Origin: Romboutsia weinsteinii
GTDB taxonomy: Bacteria > Bacillota > Clostridia > Peptostreptococcales > Peptostreptococcaceae
Reading direction: 5' to 3'
NCBI RefSeq assembly: GCF_002250835.2
Contig: NZ_NOJY02000005.1
Location: 1 to 64,000 of the forward strand
Length of the DNA stretch: 64,000 bases
Numbering within the stretch: the first letter of the stretch is position 1; every line of letters begins with the position of its first letter. The notes beneath the pieces are model-generated. The model ran no database searches. It was not told the DNA's origin and saw only the letters and a list, made by a program, of their open reading frames with translations. Shown here one piece after another: positions 28,753-38,374 of the stretch. A program made the translations under genes and the position numbers.

Positions 28753-29703
28753 ATGGGAAAGGTAGCGTTGGTATTTCCAGGTCAAGGTGCTCAGTATGTA
28801 GGGATGGCTAAAGATATATATGAAAATAACCAAGTTGCAAAGTGTGTAATTGATAATGCTTGTAATGCTCTTGATATGGACTTAAAAACTATTATGTTTG
28901 AAGGAAGCAATGAAGAACTATCTAAAACTGAGAATACTCAGCCCGCTATATTAACTCATAGTATAGCTGTATTAGAAGCTATAAAAAATGAAGTGGATTT
29001 AAACTATGATGCATGTTTAGGGCTATCTTTGGGAGAATACAGTGCACTAGTTGCTGCTGATGCAATGGAATTTGAAGATGCAGTGAGTTTAGTTAAAAAA
29101 AGAGGTAGATTCATGCAAGATACAGTTCCTGTTGGAGAAGGTGCGATGGCGGCTGTTCTTGGATTAGATAGGGATCTTGTTAATGAAGCGATAGATAGTA
29201 TCAATGATGGTATTATAGAGGTAGCAAATTACAATTCTCCAGGTCAGATTGTAATATCAGGAGAAGCGTCTAAAATAGATGAAGCTATTGCAAAGTGTAA
29301 AGAAAAAGGTGCTAAAAGAGCAGTAAAGTTAAATGTTAGTGGACCTTTTCACTCTTCAATGCTAGAAGGTGCTGGAATAAAACTATCTAAAGAGCTAGAA
29401 AGAGTAAATATAAATAAACCAAAAGTACATGTAGTCTCAAATGTAAATGCAAATTATTATGAGAATTCAGGTAAGGATTTACTTGTAAAGCAAGTTAGTT
29501 CATCTGTACTTTGGGAAGATTCTATAGAGAAACTTTTAAATGAAGGATATGATACATTTATAGAAGTTGGTCCAGGAAATACTTTAAAAGGATTTATAAA
29601 GAAAATATCATCGAAGAAAAGTGCTAGTGTTAATATCTATAACATAGACGGAATAGATTCACTAAATGAATTTGCGAGAACTTATAGAGATGGAGAAATA
29701 TAA
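28753..29703 (+). CDS. fabD: Malonyl-CoA:ACP transacylase
   Basis: FabD loads malonyl groups onto ACP. The nucleophile serine lies in GLSLGEYSAL near residue 94, preceded by the FPGQGAQYVGM oxyanion region at residues 8-18. GPFHSSML holds the catalytic His. Length is 316 residues. The stop codon overlaps the first base of the fabG start, so the two are translationally coupled. Confidence 0.96.
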   Translation: MGKVALVFPGQGAQYVGMAKDIYENNQVAKCVIDNACNALDMDLKTIMFEGSNEELSKTENTQPAILTHSIAVLEAIKNEVDLNYDACLGLSLGEYSALVAADAMEFEDAVSLVKKRGRFMQDTVPVGEGAMAAVLGLDRDLVNEAIDSINDGIIEVANYNSPGQIVISGEASKIDEAIAKCKEKGAKRAVKLNVSGPFHSSMLEGAGIKLSKELERVNINKPKVHVVSNVNANYYENSGKDLLVKQVSSSVLWEDSIEKLLNEGYDTFIEVGPGNTLKGFIKKISSKKSASVNIYNIDGIDSLNEFARTYRDGEI

Positions 29704-30452
29704 TGATAAATTTTAATAATAAAGTAGCTATAGTTACTGGAGGTTCTAGAGGTATAGGAAAAGAAGTAGCTAAAAAGCTTGCATCTCTTGGAGCTAATTT
29801 AGTTATAAATTATACATCTAGAGAAGAAGAAGCTCTAAATACTAAAAAAGAAATTGAAGAATTTGGTGTAAAATGCATTACTATAAAATGTGATGTATCT
29901 AAATCTAATGAAGTAAATGAAATGATAGAAAGAGCTTTAGAGGAATTTAATCAAATTGATATACTTGTAAATAATGCAGGAATAACAAGAGATACTCTTC
30001 TTATGAGAATGAAAGAGGAAGATTTTGATAAGGTAATTGATATAAATTTAAAAGGCGTATTTAACTGCACTAAATCAGTAATAAAGCCTATGATGAAGAA
30101 GAGATATGGAAAGATAATAAATATGGCATCAGTAGTTGGAATTATAGGAAATCCAGGCCAAGCAAATTACTGTGCATCAAAGGCCGGTGTAATAGGATTC
30201 ACAAAGTCTAGTGCAAGAGAATTAGCATCAAGAAATATTAACATCAATGCTATTGCTCCAGGATTTATAGATACAGATATGACAAGCGTATTAAATGATG
30301 ATATAAAATCATCAATGCTTACTAATATACCTAAAAATACTTTTGGAAAGCCAGAAGATGTTGCAAATGTAGTTGCATTTTTAGCTAGCGACATGTCAAA
30401 CTATGTAACAGGTCAGGTTATAAATGTAGATGGTGGAATGGTGATGCAATAA
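29703..30452 (+). CDS. fabG: 3-oxoacyl-ACP reductase
   Basis: FabG reduces 3-oxoacyl-ACP with NADPH. It is a classical short-chain dehydrogenase: TGGSRGIGKEVA near residue 12, NNAG near residue 88, catalytic Ser in INMASVVG and YCASK near residue 154, ending VDGGMVMQ. Length is 249 residues. A non-coding gap of about 110 nt separates it from acpP, so ACP may have extra expression of its own. Confidence 0.95.
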   Translation: MINFNNKVAIVTGGSRGIGKEVAKKLASLGANLVINYTSREEEALNTKKEIEEFGVKCITIKCDVSKSNEVNEMIERALEEFNQIDILVNNAGITRDTLLMRMKEEDFDKVIDINLKGVFNCTKSVIKPMMKKRYGKIINMASVVGIIGNPGQANYCASKAGVIGFTKSSARELASRNININAIAPGFIDTDMTSVLNDDIKSSMLTNIPKNTFGKPEDVANVVAFLASDMSNYVTGQVINVDGGMVMQ

Positions 30453-30563
30453 TAAGTTAATATTTAACTACTAGGAGTAAATTAGTAGATGTAAATAAAT
30501 TAATAAAAATTATTAGAAAAAATTATTTAAAAATTAAAAAAATAAAACTTAGGAGGATATAAC

Positions 30564-30788
30564 ATGTTTAATAAAGTTGTAGAAATAATAAAGGATCAAT
30601 TAGGAGTAGAAGATAAGGAAATAACAATGGAGACTTCTTTAATGAAGGATTTAGAAGCAGATTCATTAGATGCTGTAGAAATAATAATGGCACTTGAAGA
30701 TGAATTCTCAATAGAAATACCAGATACTGAAGCTGAAAAGTTTGGATCAATCGGAGATATAGTAAAATATATAGAAGCTAATAAATAG
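30564..30788 (+). CDS. acpP: Acyl carrier protein
   Basis: The 74-residue acidic carrier protein holds the growing acyl chain on 4'-phosphopantetheine. The modified serine is S34 in [11 protein letters not shown] strong AGGAGG site precedes the ATG. The gene lies between fabG and fabF as usual. Confidence 0.97.
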   Translation: MFNKVVEIIKDQLGVEDKEITMETSLMKDLEADSLDAVEIIMALEDEFSIEIPDTEAEKFGSIGDIVKYIEANK

Positions 30789-30801
30789 TGGAGGTAGCTC
30801 T

Positions 30802-32037
30802 ATGAAAAAGAGAGTTGTTGTAACAGGACTTGGGTGTGTAACGCCTGTAGGAATAGGGAAAAATGAATTTTGGAACAGCATAAAATCTGGAGTTTGTGGA
30901 ATAGACAAAGTAACTAGATTTGATGCAAGTAGCTTCCAAAGTCAAGTTGCAGGAGAAGTAAAAAACTTTAACCCTGAGGATTATATAAGTAAAAAAGAAG
31001 TAAAAAGAATAGATAGGTTCACTCAATACGCTATAGCATCTGCAAAGATGGCTGTAGAAGATGCGAACCTAGATTTAGACAGTATAGATAGAGATCAAAT
31101 GGGTGTTATAATAGGTTCAGGTATAGGTGGAGTTGGAACTATGGAAGAACAACATAAAGTTCTAATGGAAAAAGGAAATAAAAGAGTAAGCCCATTCTTA
31201 GTACCTATGATGATAGGAAATATGGCAGCAGGTCAAGTTTCAATATTCTTAGGTGCTAAGGGACCTAACACTAATGTATGTACGGCATGTGCATCAGGAA
31301 CTCACTCAATAGGAGATGCTTATAAGGTTATCCAAAGAGGAGATGCTAAGATTATGGTTGCTGGAGGGAGTGAAGCGGGTGTTACACCACTTTCTTTCGC
31401 AGGATTCTGTAATATGAAGGCAATGTCTACTAGAAATCATGATCCTAAAACAGCATCACGTCCATTTGATAAGGATAGAGATGGATTTGTTATGGGTGAA
31501 GGATCAGGTGTAGTAATCTTAGAAGACTTAGATCATGCTTTATCTAGAGGAGCTAAGATATATGCAGAAGTAGTTGGATATGGGATGACGGCAGATGCTT
31601 ACCATATGACTACTCCAGCTGAAAATGGTGAAGGAGCAACTAGAGCAATGCAAATGGCTTTAAATGATGGAAATGTACCATTAGATGAAGTAGACTATAT
31701 AAATGCTCATGGAACTTCCACTCCATACAATGATAGATTAGAGACTCAAGCAATAAAAAATATATTCAAAGAAGGTGCATACGACTTATGTGTCTCTTCT
31801 ACTAAATCTATGACAGGGCATTTACTAGGAGCAGCAGGAGCAATAGAAGCTATTGTATGTGCTATGAGTGTAAACGAAAACTTTGTACCTCCTACAATAA
31901 ATGTACAAAATGTAGATGAAGAGTTAGATTTAGACTATGTATTAGACAATGGTAGAGAAAGAGAAGTTAGATATGCTATGTCAAACTCATTAGGGTTTGG
32001 CGGTCATAATGCTACTATTGTATTAAAAAAATACTAA
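30802..32037 (+). CDS. fabF: 3-oxoacyl-ACP synthase II
   Basis: FabF performs the elongating condensations. The catalytic Cys is in [12 protein letters not shown] near residue 165. The two His are in [11 protein letters not shown] and [12 protein letters not shown], and the C-terminal signature [11 protein letters not shown] is present. The 411-residue length is standard. It is the last gene of the fab operon, followed by a terminator. Confidence 0.97.
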   Translation: MKKRVVVTGLGCVTPVGIGKNEFWNSIKSGVCGIDKVTRFDASSFQSQVAGEVKNFNPEDYISKKEVKRIDRFTQYAIASAKMAVEDANLDLDSIDRDQMGVIIGSGIGGVGTMEEQHKVLMEKGNKRVSPFLVPMMIGNMAAGQVSIFLGAKGPNTNVCTACASGTHSIGDAYKVIQRGDAKIMVAGGSEAGVTPLSFAGFCNMKAMSTRNHDPKTASRPFDKDRDGFVMGEGSGVVILEDLDHALSRGAKIYAEVVGYGMTADAYHMTTPAENGEGATRAMQMALNDGNVPLDEVDYINAHGTSTPYNDRLETQAIKNIFKEGAYDLCVSSTKSMTGHLLGAAGAIEAIVCAMSVNENFVPPTINVQNVDEELDLDYVLDNGREREVRYAMSNSLGFGGHNATIVLKKY

Positions 32038-32064
32038 TATATAAATTTTATAGCTTTAAGATTC

Positions 32065-32098
32065 AACACAGGATATATACATATTCTGTGTTTTTTTA
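32065..32098 (+). terminator. Terminator of the fab operon
   Basis: The stem AACACAG / CTGTGTT, extended by A-T pairs, is followed by eight T residues. Confidence 0.85.
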
Positions 32099-32144
32099 TG
32101 TTTGCAATTACTAAGTTAAAAGAAATGTATTATTAAACCCAAAC

Positions 32145-32200
32145 TCCTTATTCTAATAATACATATATTTATCTAAAAATATGTATTATTAGAATAAGGA
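32145..32200. repeat. 22-bp perfect inverted repeat between fabF and the LysR gene
   Basis: The arms 32145-32166 and 32179-32200 (TCCTTATTCTAATAATACAT...) are exact reverse complements separated by 12 nt. Neither strand has a T run after the stem, so it does not look like an ordinary terminator. A partial third copy of the inner arm (ATGTATTATTA) occurs at 32125-32135. Confidence 0.75.
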
Positions 32201-32227
32201 AGAAGAGATTATTAATGTTATTGAGAG

Positions 32228-33097
32228 TTACAGGTTTTGGAAGTAATCAATTAAAAATTTTTTAAATAGTAAGATATGATTAGAAGTGTTTTTAGATTCT
32301 TTATGATATAATCGCACAGTTCTTCTACAGTTAGGTGAATTTATTTTTAAAAGCTTTATACGTTTATGCGTATGGAATCTCCACGTTTTACCTGGAATAA
32401 AGCTAACCCCTTGTCCAAATGCTATCAAATCTCTAACCGTTGATGGATTATTGCTCTCAAATACAATACTGGGTATAAATCCAGACTCCTCACAAAGTGA
32501 ATCAGTTATATTCTTTAAACCACCTTGACCAAGACAAATAAACTTTTGACTAGACACTTCTGATAGATTTACAGAATTTTTTGATGCTAAAATATGATTA
32601 AATGGTATAGCTAGTAAAATATCTTCTTCTAGCAAGTCAATAGAATTTCCTACTACACTTGTAGTTCCTGATGAGTATATGATTAGATCGTAATTAGCAG
32701 TATTAATTGTATGATCGGAAACAGATTGGGTTAAGTCGAATTTTATGTCTGGATATAACTCTCTAAATTTAATCAAAATTTCAGTTATGATTGTAGATGC
32801 AGCTAAAGCTAAAATCTTTATTTCTTTGTTAAAATTGAATTGTTTATCTTTTAATTCAACTATAGAACTATCTAGCATATTTAAAGTTTCACTAACTTTA
32901 TCATAGAAGAATCTACCATTACTATTTAACTCTATAGATTTACCCTTTCTATCAAATAATTCTATTTCTAGCTCTTTTTCAAGAGAAGAAATAATTTTAC
33001 TTAATGAAGGTTGGGATATTCTTAATTCCTTTGAAGCTTTAGTTATATGTTCAGTTTTTGCTACTGTCAAAAAATATCTTAAGTGTAATAACTCCAT
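32228..33097 (-). CDS. LysR family transcriptional regulator
   Basis: A 289-residue LysR-type regulator. The N-terminal winged helix reads MELLHLRYFLTVAKTEHITK, with SQPSLSKIISSLEKELEIELFDR as the recognition region. An effector-binding domain of about 200 residues follows. It is divergent from the exchanger gene 160 nt away, the classic arrangement in which a LysR protein controls its neighbour. Likely targets are the exchanger, CoA-transferase and first methylmalonyl module, with a dicarboxylate or acyl-CoA-related effector. The target and effector are inferred only from position. Confidence 0.88.
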   Translation of the reverse strand: MELLHLRYFLTVAKTEHITKASKELRISQPSLSKIISSLEKELEIELFDRKGKSIELNSNGRFFYDKVSETLNMLDSSIVELKDKQFNFNKEIKILALAASTIITEILIKFRELYPDIKFDLTQSVSDHTINTANYDLIIYSSGTTSVVGNSIDLLEEDILLAIPFNHILASKNSVNLSEVSSQKFICLGQGGLKNITDSLCEESGFIPSIVFESNNPSTVRDLIAFGQGVSFIPGKTWRFHTHKRIKLLKINSPNCRRTVRLYHKESKNTSNHILLFKKFLIDYFQNL

Positions 33098-33119
33098 TAT
33101 ATTACCCCCTAAATATACT

Positions 33120-33152
33120 CTTATATACTAATATATATATACTTATATACTA
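33120..33152. promoter_or_regulatory. Direct repeats, possible LysR operator
   Basis: CTTATATACTA occurs exactly at 33120-33130 and 33142-33152, one repeat every 22 bp (two helical turns), inside the divergent LysR/exchanger region. Further TATACT hexamers start at 33114 and 33138. A regulator site is plausible, but the AT-rich composition makes chance repeats likely too. Confidence 0.4.
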
Positions 33153-33257
33153 TTATATATTATACAAACGGGTATAGGCAACGGTACAATAAAAGAGAAA
33201 AGACAAAATGTCATGGAAACGATAAGGGATTATAAAGATTATATGAGGGGGGATGTT

Positions 33258-34634
33258 ATGCAATTTAATTTTGCAGAAGTATTTCTAAGTCCATACATAC
33301 TTATGTTCCTAGCAATTATAACAGGGCTTGCATTTGGAAAGATAAGGTTTGGGAAGTTTAGCTTTGGAATCTCTGGAGCCTTATTTACAGGTCTCGTAAT
33401 TGGGTGGATAGCATTTAGATATGCATCAGGGGTAGATCCAAGTAGCAGTGGATTTAAGGCTGCAGAAAGCTTACTGAGTACAGGTGTAGTATCAAGTAAT
33501 TTCTTTGATATGTTTTTAATTTTATTTGTTGCTGCAGTTGGACTACTTGCAGCAAAAGATATGGGAATTGTATTGAAAAAATATGGTGCCAAGTTTGTAC
33601 TATTAGGAATAATTATAACATTTACAAGTGCAGCAGCAACATATGCAGCCACTTTCTTTAGTGAGGATTCTAATGAATATGAGGTGTCTGGAGTTTATAC
33701 AGGAGCTTTAACTAGCTCTCCAGGTCTTGCTGCAGCAATAGAGACAGCTAAAGGGCATGCTACAGAGAAAACTATAGAGTATGGCAGCATGAGTGCAGAT
33801 GAAAAAATAAAGTTTCTGAAAATGGCAGGAATTAAGGAAAACGATATACCGAAAAATGTTGAGGATTTCAAAATAACAGACGATATTAAAAATCAATTTA
33901 TAACTAATGCTGAAGCTAGTATAGGAGCAGGGCATGCAATAGGTTACCCTTTTGGTGTATTCATAGTAATACTAGCAGTTAATTTCTTCCCAACAATATT
34001 CAAAATTGATGTAGAGAAAGAAAGAATAAATTATAGGAAAGAATTAGAAGAAGCTAAAAGAACAATTAAAATTAAAGAGATAGAAGAAGCAAAATTTGAT
34101 ATGTTAGGATTTATAATAGCATGCACATTTGGTTACTTAATAGGAAATGTAAATATATATTTACCTTTAATAGGATATTTTAGTTTAGGATCAACGGGAG
34201 GAGTATTAATCGGTTCACTAATTGTAGGTTATATTGGACAAATAGGAAAAATTAAATTTAGAATGGATGGAAAAATTCTTGGAGTAATAAGAGACGTTTC
34301 TTTAGTATTTTTCCTAGCGATTGTTGGACTAAGATATGGATATAAAGCAATAGATGCTTTGGTAGGATCAGGAATATACCTAGCTGTTATTTCTTTAGTA
34401 GTTGGTGTTGTAGGTATGATGATAGGATTTTTAATAGGAAGATATGTACTTAAAATAAATTGGTTAATGTTATCAGGTGCAATATGTGGTGGGATGACAT
34501 CAACACCTGGACTTGGAGCTGCAATTGAAGCAGCCGGTAGTGATGATCCAGCAGCTGGCTATGGGGCAACATATCCATTTGCACTACTGGGAATGGTGAT
34601 ATTCACAATTATGCTTCATAAGTTACCTATGTAG
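33258..34634 (+). CDS. AspT/YidE-type exchanger, candidate succinate or dicarboxylate transporter
   Basis: A 458-residue polytopic membrane protein with the two internal repeats of the aspartate:alanine exchanger family. GALTSSPGLAAAIETA near residue 155 matches GGMTSTPGLGAAIEAAG near residue 423. The cytoplasmic TrkA-C domains found in E. coli YidE are absent. About 70 hydrophilic residues lie after the first repeat. AspT exchanges aspartate and alanine, and the related SucE of Corynebacterium exports succinate, so dicarboxylate transport fits the downstream pathway. ATG 33258 follows a GGGGGG site; the open frame upstream to 33213 lacks one. Confidence 0.8.
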   Translation: MQFNFAEVFLSPYILMFLAIITGLAFGKIRFGKFSFGISGALFTGLVIGWIAFRYASGVDPSSSGFKAAESLLSTGVVSSNFFDMFLILFVAAVGLLAAKDMGIVLKKYGAKFVLLGIIITFTSAAATYAATFFSEDSNEYEVSGVYTGALTSSPGLAAAIETAKGHATEKTIEYGSMSADEKIKFLKMAGIKENDIPKNVEDFKITDDIKNQFITNAEASIGAGHAIGYPFGVFIVILAVNFFPTIFKIDVEKERINYRKELEEAKRTIKIKEIEEAKFDMLGFIIACTFGYLIGNVNIYLPLIGYFSLGSTGGVLIGSLIVGYIGQIGKIKFRMDGKILGVIRDVSLVFFLAIVGLRYGYKAIDALVGSGIYLAVISLVVGVVGMMIGFLIGRYVLKINWLMLSGAICGGMTSTPGLGAAIEAAGSDDPAAGYGATYPFALLGMVIFTIMLHKLPM

Positions 34635-34683
34635 TATAAGTAGTAGAAATTTTTATAAATATTTAGGGGGATATTTGATATTT

Positions 34684-36195
34684 ATGGAAAGATTAAAATG
34701 TAAAAAATTAAAAAATAAAGTAATGACTCCTGAACAAGCAGCTATGCTATTTAAGGATGATATGATCGTTGGAACAAGTGGATTTACACCATCTGGTTAT
34801 CCAAAGGCAGTTCCGCTTGCATTAGCTCAAAGAGCAAAGAATGGCGAGAGTATAGGGTTGACTTTAATAACAGGGGCTTCGGTTGGACCGGAGCTAGATG
34901 GAGCTTTGACTGAGGCGAATATAATAAAGAGGAGATACCCATATCAGACAACTGCAGAAATGAGAAATGCTATAAATAATAATAAAGTTCAATATTCTGA
35001 CATGCATTTAAGCCATACTGCACAGTGGGTAAAATATGGTTTTTTAGGTAAGGTAGATATTGCTCTTATTGAAGCCGTGAGTATTACAGAAGAAGGGTAC
35101 ATTGTACCATCAACTTCTATTGGCAACTCAAACGTATTTGTAGAAATGGCAGATAAGATTATTATTGAAATAAATAGTTCTCAGCCGATAGAACTGGAAG
35201 GAATACATGATATATATGATATCAAAAATCCTCCAAACAGAGATATTATTCCTCTAATAAACCCAGATGATAGGATAGGTGTGCCTTATATAAAATGTGA
35301 TTTAGATAAGATATCAGCTATTGTATTTACTGATATAAAAGATAAAACAAGAGCTGTTGCACCAGTAGATGAAGTATCTAAGAAAATGGCTCAAAATCTT
35401 ATACAGTTTTTAGAAAAAGAAGTAGAAGAAAAAAGATTACCAATAAATCTACTACCTCTACAGTCAGGAGTCGGAAGTGTAGCTAATGCTATACTATCAG
35501 GACTAGAAAATTCTAAATTTAAAGACTTGGTTGTATATTCAGAGGTTATACAAGATTCGGTTATAGATTTAATCAAATCAGGTAAGGTTAAGTTAGCATC
35601 AGGCACATCTATTACAATTTCACCAGACAGACTAGACGAATTTTATAAAGATATTAATTATTATAAAAATAAATTGATTTTAAGACCACAGGAAATAAGT
35701 AATAGCCCAGAAGTTGCAAGAAGATTGGGTGTAATCGCTATAAATACAGCGATAGAAGTAGATATATATGGAAATGTAAATTCTACAAATATTATGGGCA
35801 GTAGAATTATGAATGGAATAGGTGGATCTGGGGATTTTGCAAGAAATGGATATATTACAATATTCACAACGGAGTCTATAGCAAAAGGAGGAGACATATC
35901 TAGCATAGTGCCTATGGTAAGCCACCATGACCATACTGAACATGATGTAATGGTTATAGTAACTGAGCAAGGAGTTGCAGATCTCAGAGGCCTATCTCCA
36001 AAAGAAAGAGCAAGATGCATAATAGAAAACTGTGCACATCCGGATTACAAAGAAGAATTAATTGATTATTTAAATAGAGCCCAAGAAGGCAAGTATAAAC
36101 ATACACCTCATATACTTAGTGAGGCCCTTTCATGGCATGATAGATTCTTAAGAACAGGAACAATGAAAAAAGGGAAGTTAGAGGAAGCTAAATAA
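34684..36195 (+). CDS. scpC: Acetyl-CoA hydrolase/transferase family, probable propionyl-CoA:succinate CoA-transferase
   Basis: A class I CoA-transferase of about 503 residues resembling E. coli ScpC (YgfH) and clostridial Cat1. The catalytic glutamate is expected in VVYSEVIQDS. The CoA-site loop GIGGSGDFARN and the C-terminal PMVSHHDHTEHDV and VTEQGVADLRG match ScpC-type enzymes. It would swap CoA between propionyl-CoA (or acetyl-CoA) and succinate, starting the cycle without ATP. A TTG at 34675 is an alternative start nearer the GGGGG site. It lies between the exchanger and the first mutase, 50 nt upstream of the latter and with no terminator, so all are probably one operon. Confidence 0.85.
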   Translation: MERLKCKKLKNKVMTPEQAAMLFKDDMIVGTSGFTPSGYPKAVPLALAQRAKNGESIGLTLITGASVGPELDGALTEANIIKRRYPYQTTAEMRNAINNNKVQYSDMHLSHTAQWVKYGFLGKVDIALIEAVSITEEGYIVPSTSIGNSNVFVEMADKIIIEINSSQPIELEGIHDIYDIKNPPNRDIIPLINPDDRIGVPYIKCDLDKISAIVFTDIKDKTRAVAPVDEVSKKMAQNLIQFLEKEVEEKRLPINLLPLQSGVGSVANAILSGLENSKFKDLVVYSEVIQDSVIDLIKSGKVKLASGTSITISPDRLDEFYKDINYYKNKLILRPQEISNSPEVARRLGVIAINTAIEVDIYGNVNSTNIMGSRIMNGIGGSGDFARNGYITIFTTESIAKGGDISSIVPMVSHHDHTEHDVMVIVTEQGVADLRGLSPKERARCIIENCAHPDYKEELIDYLNRAQEGKYKHTPHILSEALSWHDRFLRTGTMKKGKLEEAK

Positions 36196-36245
36196 ATTTT
36201 AATTATATAAAAGTACTATTTTAACAAAATGGTTAAGGGGGAAAT

Positions 36246-37913
36246 ATGATGGAGAAAAAAACAATCGATCAATCTTTTAAAAAATGGGAAGAAGGTAATG
36301 TTGGTAAAGTTTTAGCTAAATTTCCAGAAAGAAAAGAAGAATTTAAGTTTGATACAGGAGAGGAAGTAAAAAGATTATATACTCCTTTAGATGCTGAAAT
36401 AGACTATGAAAATGATTTAGGATATCCAGGTCAGTTTCCTTATACAAGAGGGGTACAGCCAACTATGTATAGAGGTAAATTATGGACAATGAGAATGTAT
36501 GCTGGATTTGCAACTGCTGAGGAATCAAATCAGAGATACAAATTTTTAATAGATCAGGGATCGATGGGATTATCTGTTGCATTTGACTTACCTACTCAAA
36601 TGGGATATGACTCAAATGATTCAATAGCAGAAGGAGAAGTAGGTAAAGTTGGAGTTGCAATAGATTCGCTTGCAGATATGGAAATATTATTTGATGGAAT
36701 ACCTCTAGATAAGGTATCAACATCAATGACTATAAATGCACCTGCATCAGTTTTACTGGCGATGTATATTGCTGTTGCAAAAAAACAAGGTGTTACACCT
36801 GATAAATTAAGAGGAACTATACAAAATGATATATTAAAAGAATATGTAGCAAGAGGAACATATATATTCCCAGTTGGGCCATCTATGAGGCTTATAACTG
36901 ATATATTTGATTATTGCTCTAAGAATGTACCTAAGTGGAACACAATAAGTATATCTGGTTACCATATAAGAGAAGCAGGAGCTAATGCAATTGAAGAGGT
37001 AGCATTTACACTAGCAGATGGTATTGCATATGTAAATGCAGCTCTAGAGGCAGGTCTTCATGTTGATGATTTTGCTCCGAGGCTATCATTTTTCTTCAAT
37101 GCTCACAATAATCTTCTTGAAGAAGTTGCTAAATTTAGAGCTGCAAGAAGAATATGGGCAAATACTATGAAAAATAGATTTAAAGCAGAAAATCCAAAAT
37201 CTTGGGCACTTAAATTCCACACTCAAACAGCTGGATGTACTTTAACTGCACAACAACCAGAAAATAATATTGTAAGAGTTGCAATACAAACATTGGCTGC
37301 AGTACTTGGAGGAACTCAATCACTTCATACTAACTCAAAAGATGAAGCTCTAGCGTTACCAACAGAAGATTCAGTAAGAGTTGCACTTAGAACACAACAA
37401 ATAGTTGGATATGAAAGTGGAGTGGCTGATAGTATAGATCCACTTGCTGGTTCTTATTATATAGAAAGTTTAACTAATAAAATAGAAAAAGAAGCTCTTG
37501 ATTTAATAAGTAAGATAGATGAGTTAGGTGGAGCACCTCAAGCAATCGAAAAAGGGTATATTCAGCAAGAAATAATGGATAGTGCTTATAAATATCAAAA
37601 GGAAATTGAAAATAATGAAAGAGTAATAGTTGGTGTTAATAAATTCAAAATAGAAGAAGAAGCACCTAAGGGATTATTAAGAGTTGACCCATCTGTAGGT
37701 GAAAGACAAAAGGAAAAGATAGAATCATTAAAAGCAAAAAGAGATAATGAAAAAGTAAAAATAGCCTTAGAAAAACTTAGAAATGCTTGCAATAGTGATA
37801 AAAATGTAATGCCATATATATTAGAGGCAGTAGAAAATTATGCTACATTGGGAGAAGTTTGCGGAGTTATGAGAGCAGAATTTGGTGAATACAAGCAAAC
37901 TGTAATGATATAA
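36246..37913 (+). CDS. mcmA1: Methylmalonyl-CoA mutase large (catalytic) subunit, copy 1
   Basis: It interconverts succinyl-CoA and (R)-methylmalonyl-CoA using adenosylcobalamin. The 555-residue protein is the substrate-binding TIM barrel without the B12 domain, which is encoded separately next door. Active-site residues by alignment to the Propionibacterium enzyme are Tyr85 (RMYAGF, their Tyr89), Arg203 (VARGTY, their Arg207) and His240 (GYHIREAG, their His244). Tyr plus Arg specify methylmalonyl-CoA; isobutyryl-CoA mutases have Phe and Gln instead. The start is one of two consecutive ATG codons behind AGGGGG. Its paralogue is at 46607. Confidence 0.95.
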   Translation: MMEKKTIDQSFKKWEEGNVGKVLAKFPERKEEFKFDTGEEVKRLYTPLDAEIDYENDLGYPGQFPYTRGVQPTMYRGKLWTMRMYAGFATAEESNQRYKFLIDQGSMGLSVAFDLPTQMGYDSNDSIAEGEVGKVGVAIDSLADMEILFDGIPLDKVSTSMTINAPASVLLAMYIAVAKKQGVTPDKLRGTIQNDILKEYVARGTYIFPVGPSMRLITDIFDYCSKNVPKWNTISISGYHIREAGANAIEEVAFTLADGIAYVNAALEAGLHVDDFAPRLSFFFNAHNNLLEEVAKFRAARRIWANTMKNRFKAENPKSWALKFHTQTAGCTLTAQQPENNIVRVAIQTLAAVLGGTQSLHTNSKDEALALPTEDSVRVALRTQQIVGYESGVADSIDPLAGSYYIESLTNKIEKEALDLISKIDELGGAPQAIEKGYIQQEIMDSAYKYQKEIENNERVIVGVNKFKIEEEAPKGLLRVDPSVGERQKEKIESLKAKRDNEKVKIALEKLRNACNSDKNVMPYILEAVENYATLGEVCGVMRAEFGEYKQTVMI

Positions 37914-37953
37914 GTTAACAACTTTTAAATAGAGGTATTAAGGGGGAAATACA

Positions 37954-38349
37954 ATGAAACCTATAAGAGTATTAGTTGCAAAACCAGGTCTTGACGGTCA
38001 CGATAGAGGTGCAAAAGTTATAGCTAGAGCACTTAGAGATGCTGGTATGGAGGTTATATATACAGGTCTTAGACAAACGCCAGAGCAAATAGTTCAAGCG
38101 GTAATTCAGGAAGATGTGGATGTAGTAGCCATGAGTATTTTATCAGGTGCTCATAATCACTTACTTCCAAAGGTGGTTGAACTTCTTAAAGCAGAAGGTG
38201 CTTATGATGATGTATTAGTAATAGGAGGAGGAGTAATACCAGAAGAAGATATACCTTATCTAAAAGAAAGTGGTGTAGCTGAGATATTTACTCCAGGAAC
38301 ACCAACCTCTGTAACTATTGAATTTATAAAAGCCAACCTTAAAAAATAA
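37954..38349 (+). CDS. mcmA2: Methylmalonyl-CoA mutase B12-binding subunit, copy 1
   Basis: This 131-residue cobalamin-binding protein completes the mutase. The base-off motif DGHDRG places the cobalt-ligating histidine at residue 16. It is followed by the family's SILSG and GGGVIP loops. Stand-alone B12 subunits of this size are common in archaeal and clostridial mutases. By hand count it differs from its paralogue at 48288 at 14 of 131 aligned positions. A GGGGG site precedes the ATG. Confidence 0.95.
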   Translation: MKPIRVLVAKPGLDGHDRGAKVIARALRDAGMEVIYTGLRQTPEQIVQAVIQEDVDVVAMSILSGAHNHLLPKVVELLKAEGAYDDVLVIGGGVIPEEDIPYLKESGVAEIFTPGTPTSVTIEFIKANLKK

Positions 38350-38374
38350 GCATTTAGCACTTAGGAGTGATTAT

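Noticed and set aside
32145-32200. Bidirectional terminator for fabF and the LysR gene
   Set aside because: There is no U tract on either strand, and fabF has a separate strong terminator at 32065-32098.
33213-33257. Extended N-terminus of the exchanger beginning at 33213
   Set aside because: The first 15 residues are hydrophilic and lack a ribosome site, whereas GGGGGG precedes ATG 33258 and the membrane domain starts there.
36246-37913. Isobutyryl-CoA or 2-hydroxyisobutyryl-CoA mutase instead of methylmalonyl-CoA mutase
   Set aside because: Tyr85 and Arg203 match the methylmalonyl-specific residues, and the epimerase and methylmalonyl-CoA decarboxylase follow in the same operon.
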